NCBI GenBank assembly: GCA_900320815.1
Contig: ONTY01000068.1
Coordinates: 1 to 6,848, forward strand
DNA length: 6,848 nucleotides
Reading direction: 5' to 3'
Source: an uncultured Pseudomonadota bacterium
GTDB lineage: Bacteria > Pseudomonadota > Gammaproteobacteria > Burkholderiales > Burkholderiaceae_C
Shown here: one piece after another, positions 1-6,400 of the stretch
Position numbering within the stretch: the stretch's first letter is position 1
How the letters are laid out: each line of letters starts with the position of its first letter
Made by a program: the position numbers and the translations under genes
The notes under the pieces: generated by a model
Told to the model about the DNA's origin: nothing
Databases searched by the model: none
What the model saw: the letters and a program-made list of their open reading frames with translations, nothing else

Positions 1-27
1 GCATAAGATGCCGGTGATGATGCATGT

Positions 28-49
28 CATCAATGGGTATTTATTGATG
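28..49. repeat. Inverted repeat, 7-bp arms
   Basis: The arms CATCAAT (28-34) and ATTGATG (43-49) are perfect reverse complements around an 8-base loop. The stem is AT-rich and no T-tract follows on either strand, so a classical intrinsic terminator is not supported. It may be part of the 3' end structure of the leftward transcript or of a dispersed repeat. Confidence 0.45.
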
Positions 50-76
50 GCCGTATACTCCAAAGATATGTATTTG

Positions 77-101
77 ATTGCCGGCTTTTTATACCGGCAA
101 T
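77..101. repeat. Hairpin with 8-bp perfect stem downstream of darP
   Basis: ATTGCCGG (77-84) and CCGGCAAT (94-101) are perfect reverse complements around a 9-base AT-rich loop. The hairpin starts 32 bases past the darP stop codon on the minus strand, so it could stabilise or end the darP mRNA. A run of Ts after the stem is missing, so a standard Rho-independent terminator is unlikely. The same left arm and a related right arm recur at identical spacing inside the helicase gene (5450-5474). Confidence 0.5.
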
Positions 102-133
102 GTAGGGATACTGGAAGATAGCTTCAGAGAGTT

Positions 134-664
134 CTAGGCGCTTTCTCCTCCCAGCTCCTCGCGCAGCAGGCGGAACAGTGCGCGCCACGCGCGGCGCTGC
201 GGCGGTGATGCGGTGCTGGCGGCGGCGTCTTTGCGCGCCTGCCGCAGCAGGGCGCGCAGGCGCTGCGCATCGCTGGCGGGGTGTTGGGTCAGCCACTCGT
301 GCAGGGCGGCGTCGCCGCCGTCCAGCAGGCGCGCTCTCCAGTGCTCGGCTGCGTGCTGCAGTGCAGCGGCGGCGGCGCTGGTGGCGTCGCGCGCTTCAAA
401 CGTGGCGCTGATGGCGGCAAGCTGCGCCTCATCCAGCTGGCGCATGAGGCGCCCGATGAACTGGCGCTGGCGCCGCAGCCCCTCGCGGTGCGTGATGCGG
501 CGCGCTTCGTCAAGGGCGCCCAGCAGGCGCTCTGGCAGGTGCAGCGCGGCCAGCTGCGCGGCGGGCAATGTCAGCAGACGCACGCCAGCGTCTTGCAGGT
601 GCTGGCTTTGCGCCTTGCGCGCGGTTTTGCTGGGGCGCTCTGGGGTGTCTGATGTGGCGGGCAT
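134..664 (-). CDS. darP: Ribosome assembly factor DarP (YjgA, DUF615 family)
   Basis: A 176-residue protein of the YjgA/DUF615 family. In E. coli, DarP (YjgA) binds late precursors of the 50S subunit and promotes maturation around the peptidyl transferase centre; it acts in the cytoplasm. Visible family hallmarks are the N-terminal SKTARK (residues 12-17), the LPERLL segment (43-48), the basic block EARRITHREGLRRQRQFIGRLMR (53-75, shown here only as a landmark with key Arg/Gln/Gly residues), HWRARLL near 110, and a C-terminal PP...LFRLLRE element. The length matches the family. The start at 664 gives the expected N-terminus, but there is no clear Shine-Dalgarno site. The gene is divergent from pmbA, with only 26 bases between the two chosen starts; the same divergent pairing is known in E. 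coli. The family call is secure and the start is fairly sure. Confidence 0.93.
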   Translation of the reverse strand: MPATSDTPERPSKTARKAQSQHLQDAGVRLLTLPAAQLAALHLPERLLGALDEARRITHREGLRRQRQFIGRLMRQLDEAQLAAISATFEARDATSAAAAALQHAAEHWRARLLDGGDAALHEWLTQHPASDAQRLRALLRQARKDAAASTASPPQRRAWRALFRLLREELGGESA

Positions 665-665
665 G

Positions 666-687
666 GCGGCTCATTATGATGAGCCGC
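666..687. promoter_or_regulatory. Palindrome between divergent darP and pmbA, candidate operator or overlapping promoters
   Basis: GCGGCTCAT (666-674) and ATGAGCCGC (679-687) form a perfect 9-bp inverted repeat around the 4-base centre TATG. It fills nearly all of the 26-bp gap between the two start codons. The centre reads TATGAT (675-680) on the plus strand and CATAAT (678-673) on the minus strand, each one mismatch from the sigma70 -10 consensus. I found no good -35 box at normal spacing for either. If these -10 boxes are real, both messages would have very short leaders. The inverted repeat is seen directly; an operator or promoter role is inference. Confidence 0.5.
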
Positions 688-690
688 ACT

Positions 691-2094
691 ATGAGTGCAG
701 AGACAACGATGAATGCAGCAGCGCCCCATGAGGGCGTTTTTTCGTATACGCCGGCGCAGTTTGAGGCGCTGGTCGATATGGCGCTGGCGCACGCGGCAAA
801 ACTCGGTGCCAGCGACGCGGCGGCCAGCGTCAATGAAAGCGTTGGGCTGAGCGTGGGGGTGCGCTGCGGCGAGCCAGAGACCGCCGAGCACCACCGGGGC
901 AAATCGCTGGATGTGACCGTCTACCTGGGCCAGCGCAGCGGCAGTGCCGACACCTCGGACTTCTCGCCCGCTGCGGTGCAGCGCACGGTGCAGGCGGCGT
1001 GGGACATTGCGCGCTTTACCGCCGAGGACCCGGCTGCCGGTCTGCCTGATGCGGCGCTGGTCTGGCGCGCAGACGCTGAGGGCGCGGTGCAGCCGCAGGC
1101 GCTGGACTTGTTCCACCCCTGGACGATTGGTAGCGCCGAGGCGCTGGCGCTGGCACAGCGCGCCGAGCAGGCGGCGTTTGCTGTACACGCGCGCATTACC
1201 AACAGCGAAGGCGCCAGCGTCTGGACGGGGCAGCAGCACTTTTTCTCCGCGCACACGCACGGGCTGCGCGGCGGCTTTGCCAGCTCATCGCACGGGCTGT
1301 CGGTGGTGCCCATTGCCAAAGATGACAGCGGCGCCATGCAGCGCGACTGGTGGACGAGCACGGCGCGCTGCGCTGCAGAACTTGCCTCGCCCGAAGACGT
1401 GGGGCGCGTTGCCGCCCGGCGCGCGCTGCGGCGCCTGGGGGCGCAGCCGCTTGCCACGCGGCAGTGCCCGGTGCTGTTTGAGGCGCCGCTGGCGCTTGGG
1501 TTGCTGAGTTGCGTGCTGAGCGCCATCAGCGGCGGGGCGTTGCACCGGCGCATGAGTTTCTTGCAAGACAGTCTGGGCGAGGAGGCACTCGCGGCGCATC
1601 TGGACATTGCGTCTGACCCGCTGGTGCCGCGCGCCTTTGGCTCCGCACCCTTTGACAGCGAGGGCATCCAGCTCGCGCCGCGCCGCCTTGTTGACGCTGG
1701 GCGCGTGCAGGGCTACGTGCTGGGCAGCTACTCGGCGCGCAAGCTGGGTATGCAGGCCACGGGCGCCACGGGCTGCGTGCGCCTGACTTCACGCCACACG
1801 CAGCCGGGCGACACGTTTGACGCCATGCTGGGGCGCATGGGCAGCGGCCTGCTGGTGACGGAGATCATCGGTGATGGCGTGAACATGGTCACGGGCGACT
1901 ACTCGCGCGGCGCCAGCGGCTTTTGGGTGCAGGGCGGGCGCATCGCGTACCCCGTGGAAGGTGTGACGATTGCCGGCAACCTGCGCGAGATGCTGCGCGG
2001 CGTGCAGGCCGTGGGCGCCGACGAGTACACGCGCGGCGCATTCACCAGCGGCAGCGTGCTCATTGAACGCATGACAGTGGCGGGCGAGGGCTGA
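691..2094 (+). CDS. pmbA: TldE/PmbA, subunit of the TldD/TldE metalloprotease
   Basis: A PmbA (TldE) family protein, 467 residues from the start chosen here. With TldD it forms a cytoplasmic metalloprotease. In E. coli the pair trims the leader of microcin B17 and degrades unfolded peptides and the antitoxin CcdA. The zinc-site HExxxH motif belongs to TldD; PmbA is the partner that lacks it, and none is visible here. Landmarks are the N-terminal GLSVGVRCGE...TVYLGQRSGSA...TSDFS region, SGGALHRRMSFL mid-protein, and the conserved C-terminal TGDYSRGASGFWV (from residue 401) and YPVEGVTIAGNL (from residue 420). The length fits the usual 450-460. Start choice is uncertain: in-frame ATGs lie at 676, 679, 691 and 709, none with a strong Shine-Dalgarno site. 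If TATGAT at 675 is the -10 box, 709 (461 residues) is favoured. No tldD lies in the window. Confidence 0.93.
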   Translation: MSAETTMNAAAPHEGVFSYTPAQFEALVDMALAHAAKLGASDAAASVNESVGLSVGVRCGEPETAEHHRGKSLDVTVYLGQRSGSADTSDFSPAAVQRTVQAAWDIARFTAEDPAAGLPDAALVWRADAEGAVQPQALDLFHPWTIGSAEALALAQRAEQAAFAVHARITNSEGASVWTGQQHFFSAHTHGLRGGFASSSHGLSVVPIAKDDSGAMQRDWWTSTARCAAELASPEDVGRVAARRALRRLGAQPLATRQCPVLFEAPLALGLLSCVLSAISGGALHRRMSFLQDSLGEEALAAHLDIASDPLVPRAFGSAPFDSEGIQLAPRRLVDAGRVQGYVLGSYSARKLGMQATGATGCVRLTSRHTQPGDTFDAMLGRMGSGLLVTEIIGDGVNMVTGDYSRGASGFWVQGGRIAYPVEGVTIAGNLREMLRGVQAVGADEYTRGAFTSGSVLIERMTVAGEG

Positions 2095-2106
2095 AAGCCG
2101 GTGCAG

Positions 2107-2132
2107 AAAAGTATCAGATACCCTGTACTTTT
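2107..2132 (+). terminator. Candidate weak terminator after pmbA
   Basis: AAAAGTA (2107-2113) and TACTTTT (2126-2132) are perfect reverse complements, 12 bases past the pmbA stop, and the right arm ends in four Ts. An alternative inner hairpin, GTATC-A-GATAC (2111-2121), overlaps it. The stem is AT-rich and weak, so real termination is doubtful, but this is the only hairpin with a T-run between pmbA and pgsA. Confidence 0.3.
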
Positions 2133-2196
2133 ACATTTATTTACCAGCATATCCTGCAGGCAATAACGTCATACCCATCGTTCTGCTGCCAATGCA

Positions 2197-2238
2197 GTGC
2201 CGCGCAGCCTGCACGCACGCCGCCGCAGTGCGCGGCAC
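2197..2238 (+). promoter_or_regulatory. GC-rich 10-bp inverted repeat just upstream of pgsA
   Basis: GTGCCGCGCA (2197-2206) and TGCGCGGCAC (2229-2238) are perfect reverse complements separated by 22 bases, ending 14 bases before the pgsA ATG. The arms are GC-rich, so an RNA transcribed through here would fold strongly. The right arm overlaps CACAAT (2236-2241), a possible -10 box that would give a leader of only a few bases. The element could be an operator, or a leader hairpin if transcription begins further upstream. The inverted repeat is directly visible; its role is inferred. Confidence 0.45.
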
Positions 2239-2252
2239 AATTGGCGCCCATC

Positions 2253-2828
2253 ATGTTTTTCACCGTGCCAACGCTGCTGACTTGGGCGCGCATTGCCGCC
2301 ATACCGCTCATCGTGGCTGTGTTCTACCTGCCGCTGCAGCAGGGCACCATCAACTCGACCGCCACGGTGATGTTCATCGTCTTTGCCTTGACCGACTGGG
2401 CAGACGGCTATCTGGCGCGGCGGCTGAACCAGGTTTCCTCCTTCGGCGCCTTTCTTGACCCCGTTGCCGACAAAGTGCTGGTGTGCGCGTGCATGCTGGT
2501 GCTCGTGCACCTGGGGCGTGCAGATGTGTTTGCCGCGCTCATCATCGTGGCGCGCGAAATTGCCATCTCCAGCCTGCGCGAGTGGATGGCGCGCATTGGC
2601 GCCAGCGCCAGCGTTGCCGTGCACATGCTGGGAAAAGTGAAAACGACGGTGCAGCTGGTGGCCATCGGCTTTTTGCTCTACGACGGGCGCGCGCTGTGGG
2701 TGGTGGACACGCGCCTGTGGGGTCGCGTGCTGCTGTGGACGGCGGCGCTGCTGACTGTGTGGTCCATGTGCTATTACCTGCGCCGTGCGCTGCCCGAAAT
2801 CCGCCAGCGCGCCAGGCAGCACGGCTGA
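2253..2828 (+). CDS. pgsA: CDP-diacylglycerol--glycerol-3-phosphate 3-phosphatidyltransferase (PgsA)
   Basis: A 191-residue inner-membrane enzyme. It transfers the phosphatidyl group from CDP-diacylglycerol to glycerol-3-phosphate, making phosphatidylglycerophosphate, the committed step to phosphatidylglycerol and cardiolipin. The CDP-alcohol phosphotransferase signature D-x2-D-G-x2-A-R-x8-G-x3-D-x3-D is complete: D48, D51, G52, A55, R56, G65, D69 and D73. The conserved R101-E102 and the G127-K128 / K130-T131 / Q134 region are also present. Hydrophobic segments are visible near residues 8-28, 36-47, 75-88, 92-105, 133-143 and 155-176. The N-terminus MFFTVPTLLTWARI matches the usual family start, so ATG 2253 is chosen over an upstream TTG at 2241. 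In many proteobacteria pgsA follows uvrC; here the neighbour upstream is pmbA, 158 bases away, so it probably has its own promoter. Confidence 0.95.
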   Translation: MFFTVPTLLTWARIAAIPLIVAVFYLPLQQGTINSTATVMFIVFALTDWADGYLARRLNQVSSFGAFLDPVADKVLVCACMLVLVHLGRADVFAALIIVAREIAISSLREWMARIGASASVAVHMLGKVKTTVQLVAIGFLLYDGRALWVVDTRLWGRVLLWTAALLTVWSMCYYLRRALPEIRQRARQHG

Positions 2829-2850
2829 CGGTGCACACACCGCCCTTTTT
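2829..2850 (+). terminator. Candidate intrinsic terminator right after pgsA
   Basis: CGGTG (2829-2833) and CACCG (2838-2842) form a 5-bp stem with a 4-base loop, followed by CCC and five Ts (2846-2850). It abuts the pgsA stop codon. The stem is short and three bases separate it from the T-run, so it would be a modest terminator at best. It sits before the candidate HU promoter. Confidence 0.35.
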
Positions 2851-2859
2851 GCGCGCGTC

Positions 2860-2865
2860 TAGAAT
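2860..2865 (+). promoter_or_regulatory. Candidate -10 box for the HU gene
   Basis: TAGAAT (2860-2865) differs from the sigma70 -10 consensus TATAAT at one base and lies 60 bases before the HU start codon. It would put the transcript start near 2872 and give a leader of roughly 54 bases that carries the 12-bp tandem duplication. I see no good -35 box at 16-18 bp spacing, so the call rests on the -10 box and its position. Confidence 0.4.
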
Positions 2866-2896
2866 GCCCGCCGGTTTTGCACAAGGCTCCTCCGCC

Positions 2897-2920
2897 CTTG
2901 GGACATTTCTTGGGACATTT
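2897..2920 (+). repeat. Perfect 12-bp tandem duplication in the HU leader
   Basis: The 12-mer CTTGGGACATTT occurs twice back to back (2897-2908 and 2909-2920), ending 5 bases before the HU start codon. Each unit carries GGGA, the only candidate Shine-Dalgarno core; the second copy's GGGA ends 10 bases before the ATG. A recent slippage duplication or a doubled binding site are both possible. Confidence 0.85.
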
Positions 2921-2925
2921 GCACA

Positions 2926-3201
2926 ATGAACAAAACGCAATTGATTGAATACATCGCCGAGCACGCCAGCCTCTCCAAAGTCACTGCCTCCCGCGCCTTG
3001 GAGGCTGCGATGGACGCTGTATGCAGCACACTGCGCGAAGGCGGGCGTGTTTCGCTGGTGGGCTTTGGCACGTTCAGCGTCACGCGCCGTGCCGCACGCA
3101 TGGGGCGCAACCCGCGCACCAACGCCGCCATCAAAATCAAGGCCGCGCGTGTGCCGCGTTTTCGCCCCGGCAAAGCGCTCAAAGACTCACTCAACAAATA
3201 G
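2926..3201 (+). CDS. hup: HU-family DNA-binding protein
   Basis: A 91-residue HU-type nucleoid protein. HU dimers bend and compact DNA with little sequence preference and help replication, repair and transcription. The whole family pattern is present: an N-terminal helical body beginning [12 protein letters not shown], the turn GFGTFSV (46-52), the arm R-A-A-R-x-G-R-N-P (55-63) with intercalating P63, and the closing [14 protein letters not shown]. The size is the standard 90 residues. It fits HU better than IHF because the arm and C-terminus follow the HU consensus, but I cannot exclude a paralogue. The start at 2926 is fixed by family length and the conserved MNK beginning. A tandem repeat lies just upstream. 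The tRNA-Val gene begins 17 bases after the stop with no terminator between, so the two are probably co-transcribed. Confidence 0.95.
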   Translation: MNKTQLIEYIAEHASLSKVTASRALEAAMDAVCSTLREGGRVSLVGFGTFSVTRRAARMGRNPRTNAAIKIKAARVPRFRPGKALKDSLNK

Positions 3202-3218
3202 CCGCAGCAGTGGCCAAT

Positions 3219-3294
3219 GGATGCTTAGCTCAGTTGGTAGAGCGGCGCCTTTACACGGCGTAGGTCGGCGGTTCGAGACCGTCAGCATCCACCA
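3219..3294 (+). tRNA. tRNA-Val (anticodon UAC), CCA encoded
   Basis: The full cloverleaf can be traced in 76 bases. The acceptor stem GGATGCT (3219-3225) pairs with AGCATCC (3284-3290), then A73 and encoded CCA (3292-3294). The D stem is GCTC/GAGC around AGTTGGTA. The anticodon stem GCGCC/GGCGT holds loop TTTACAC with anticodon TAC at 3252-3254, reading GUA-type valine codons. The T stem GGCGG/CCGTC encloses TTCGAGA. It lies 17 bases after the HU stop and 14 bases before a strong terminator, so it is likely cut from an HU-tRNA transcript. Confidence 0.97.
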
Positions 3295-3308
3295 AGTCCT
3301 TTGCGAAG

Positions 3309-3335
3309 AGCCTCCCCTTGCCGGGAGGCTTTTTT
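3309..3335 (+). terminator. Strong Rho-independent terminator after tRNA-Val
   Basis: AGCCTCCC (3309-3316) and GGGAGGCT (3323-3330) form a perfect 8-bp GC-rich stem with a 6-base loop, and T3330 opens a run of six Ts to 3335. It closes the hup-tRNA-Val unit and separates it from the helicase gene downstream. Confidence 0.93.
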
Positions 3336-3384
3336 GTTGCCAAACCGCAGAGCATCCATAGGTATATGCTTTCTAGCACGTATG

Positions 3385-3398
3385 TTATGCGGGCATAA
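3385..3398 (+). promoter_or_regulatory. Inverted repeat in the helicase gene leader
   Basis: TTATGC (3385-3390) and GCATAA (3393-3398) are perfect reverse complements around GG, 27 bases before the helicase start codon and inside an AT-rich 90-bp spacer. It has the size and symmetry of a small operator half-site pair. I found no convincing -35/-10 pair in the spacer, though one must be near because a strong terminator lies upstream. Function is inferred. Confidence 0.3.
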
Positions 3399-3410
3399 AC
3401 TCATAAATAC

Positions 3411-3416
3411 GAGGAG
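3411..3416 (+). promoter_or_regulatory. Shine-Dalgarno site fixing the helicase start
   Basis: GAGGAG at 3411-3416 lies 9 bases before ATG 3426 and matches the 16S rRNA tail well. It is the best ribosome binding site in the window and supports 3426 as the start. Confidence 0.75.
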
Positions 3417-3425
3417 TATTTGAAG

Positions 3426-6400
3426 ATGACCGAGAACACCGCCACCCCCGCCCCTTCGTATGAATGCGACGGACAGCCGTGCACGCGCGCGGCGTTTTAT
3501 GCCGCCGCCTGCCAGCCGCAGCGCAGCGTGGCGGTGAGTGCCTGCGCGGGCGCGGGCAAGACGTGGATGCTGGTCTCGCGCATCGTGCGGGCGCTGCTGG
3601 CGGGCACCCGGCCAGAGCACATCCTGGCCATCACCTTCACGCGACGCGCAGCCGCCGAGATGCGCGAGCGCCTGTATCAGTGGCTTGAGGGCTGGGCACG
3701 CGCGCCGGACGACGCCACGCTGGCCGCAGAGCTGACGGCGCGCGGCATGACGGCAGATGAGGCGCAGGCCGCCGCACCTGCCTTACGCGCGCTCTACGCG
3801 CAGCTGCTGGAGAGCGGGCGCGAGGTGCAGATTTGCACCTTTCACTCCTGGTTCATCAGCCTGCTGCGCGGCGCCCCGCTGGGCGTGGTGGAGGCGCTGG
3901 GGCTGCCTGCTTCCTATGAATTGATTGAAGAGGACGCAGCGGCAATTGCTGCGCTCTGGCAGCCGTGGCTGCGCCGCGTGGTGGGCGATGAGGCGCTGCG
4001 CGCAGACTATTGCGCGCTGGTGGCCGCGCACGGGGCGGCGACGACACGCGCGGCGCTGGAGGGGGCACTGGCGCGACGCGCGGAGTTTGTGCTGGCCGAC
4101 GAGGCGGGTGTGGTGGACGCGGCGGTGCCCGACTTCCAGGAAGTGTTTCCCCATTTGGCCGGCGTAGACAAGCCCAGCGACTGGCTGCTGGTGCGCCCCG
4201 CTGGGCGCGCCATGCTGCAGGAAGCGGCTCAGGCACTGGGGCAGGGCACGCCAGCGGTGCAAAAGCAGGGCGTGGCGCTGGCGGCGGCGCTGGCAGCGGC
4301 GGACTGGGCGGGTGTGCACGCGGCGCTGTTCACGCAAAAGGGCGAGCCGCGCAAGTTCACGGACAAATTGCAAGGGCTGGCCGCCGTGCACGCCGCGCAG
4401 GATGAAGTGCTGCACCTGCGTGGCGCCGAGCGCCAGCGTGCTGCGCACCTGTATCACGGGCGCATCACGCGGCTGCTGCGCTCCATGCTAAGCGAGTACG
4501 GGCGGCTCAAGCGCCGGCGCGGCTGGATTGACATGGCCGACGTGGAACTGGCAGCGCACCGGCTGCTGGGCAGCGGCGGGCAACAACTGAGCGCCGCCGT
4601 GCTCGAGCGCATTGACCAGTGCGTGCGCCACTTGCTCATTGACGAGTTTCAGGACACCAACCCGCTGCAGTGGCAGGCGCTGCGCGCCTGGCTCGAGAGC
4701 TACGGCGGCGATGCGACGCGCCCGGTGCTCTTCATCGTGGGCGACGCCAAGCAGAGCATCTACCGCTTTCGCCGTGCCGAGCCAAAAGTCTTTGACGCGG
4801 CGCAGCAGTTCGTCACCGACACCTTTGCCGGCAGCGTGCTGGCATGCCAGCACACGCGGCGCAATGCGCGCGCCGTGCTGGGCGCCGTGAATGGCGCCAT
4901 GCTGGCGGCGCAGGCGGCGCAGGAGTTTTCAGGCTACGTCGCGCACACCGGCGAGTCAAAAGAGCAGGGCGCTGTCTACAAGCTGCCGCTGCTGCCGCGC
5001 CCCCCAAAAAAAGAGGTGGACGACGCCGACGAACTCCCCCCCTGGCGCGACAGCCTGGAGCAGCCGTGCCAGCAGGCCGAAGAAACCCTGCTGGCGCTCG
5101 AGTGCCGGCAAGCCGCACGCTGGATTGCCGCGCACATCGCCGCTGGCACGCCGTTCACAGACCTCATGGTGCTTGCGCGCAAACACGAGAGCCTTGGCGT
5201 GCTGCAGGCGGAGCTGCGGCGCCTTGACATCGCCAGCGAACACACGCAAAAGCAGCATCTCGCCGAGCAGCCTGCGGTGCTGGACGTGCTCGCACTCGTT
5301 GACGCCCTGCTTTCCCCCGGGCACAACCTGGCGCTGGCGCAGGCGCTCAAATCCCCCCTCATTGGCTGGGACGATGGGGCGCTGATGGCGCTGGCACGCC
5401 ATGCAGCCACCAGCGGGCATGATTCATATACCCAACAACAAGATGCTCCATTGCCGGCAAATGTTCAAGGCAATGAAGAGATACTCAAAGAAGAAAAAGC
5501 GCCTGCTCACCGTCGCCTGCCTTGGCTGTACGCCCTCAAAACCGCCCCCATTGAAGGCGCCGCCGCACTGCACGCGCGGCTCATGCGCTGGCAGCACTGG
5601 CTGCTTCACCTGCCGCCGCACGACGCGCTGCAAGCCATCTTCAGCGAGAAAAACGCCAGCGGGCTGGACGCGCTGGAACGCTTTGCCGCCGCCGCTCCCA
5701 CCAGCGAGCGCCTGGCCAGCTGCGCGCAGCTGCACGCGCTGCTGGCGCTGGCTCTTGCCGCGCAGGGCGGGCGGCACCTCTCGGCCTGGCACTGGCTGCG
5801 CGAAGCCCGCCGCGCCAGTCCTCCAGCGCCCTCGGTGCCTGCCAGCAGCGCCGTGCGCCTGCTCACCGTGCACGGCGCCAAGGGACTGGAAGCCAGGCAT
5901 GTGCTCCTGCTCTCCGCCCACGCCCAGCCCAAAAACAGCGACGGCGAACCCGCCGCCCTGCTTGACTGGCCTGCCGACAGCCGCAGCCCCGCCACCCTCG
6001 CCTTTACCGCTGGTGCCCGCCACCTCGCGCCCAGCCTGCAGCCGCTGTGGGCGCAAGAGCAAGCCACTGCCGCACGCGAAGAACTCAACATCCTCTACGT
6101 TGCCGCCACGCGCGCCGCGCACAGCCTCACCCTCTCGGCCATCCAGTCTATTGCCCCTCGCACCCAAGGCACATGGTGGGAGCGCCTGGCGCCCTACGCG
6201 ACCGAACTGCCCGTGCCGGAGGAGGAAGAAGACACCCCAGCGCCTGACGCCCAGTCGCAGCGCGGCGGCGGCGCCTCGTTCGATCTGCAGCGCATGCCTG
6301 CCATCAACGTGCCCACGGCACCCGAAGCGCCGCAAGAAGCAAGCAAAAAAGAAGCCGACAGCGCCGACAGCCGCATCGGCCAAGCCATGCACTGGCTGCT

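Larger units (their letters stand above)
1..133. other. AT-rich gene-free end of the window, downstream of darP
   Basis: I see no convincing gene here. The stretch is about 41% G+C (49 of the first 120 bases), far below the GC-rich genes beside it. It lies beyond the 3' end of the leftward darP gene and holds two inverted repeats, at 28-49 and 77-101, listed separately. Any gene to the left would lie outside the window. Part of it (54-118) resembles an AT-rich segment inside the helicase gene at 5427-5491. Confidence 0.6.

Noticed and set aside
571..1260. 229-codon open frame on the minus strand
   Set aside because: It is antisense to pmbA, which shows clear family motifs in the same span. 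The translation is Arg/His-rich with no domain.
2153..2160. 8-bp palindrome CCTGCAGG between pmbA and pgsA
   Set aside because: A single palindromic octamer without spacing symmetry or an associated gene is not informative. It is compatible with chance.
2241..2252. Upstream TTG start for pgsA, adding four residues
   Set aside because: The conserved family N-terminus begins with the ATG at 2253, and the four extra residues have no counterpart in the family.
2169..2840. 223-codon open frame on the minus strand
   Set aside because: It is antisense to pgsA, whose catalytic signature is complete. It has no start signal or recognisable domain.
3351..3358. AGCATCCA repeated from the tRNA-Val 3' end (3284-3291), as in an integration site
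   Set aside because: Only 8 bases repeat, 67 bp apart, with no integrase or foreign cargo between. This is compatible with chance.
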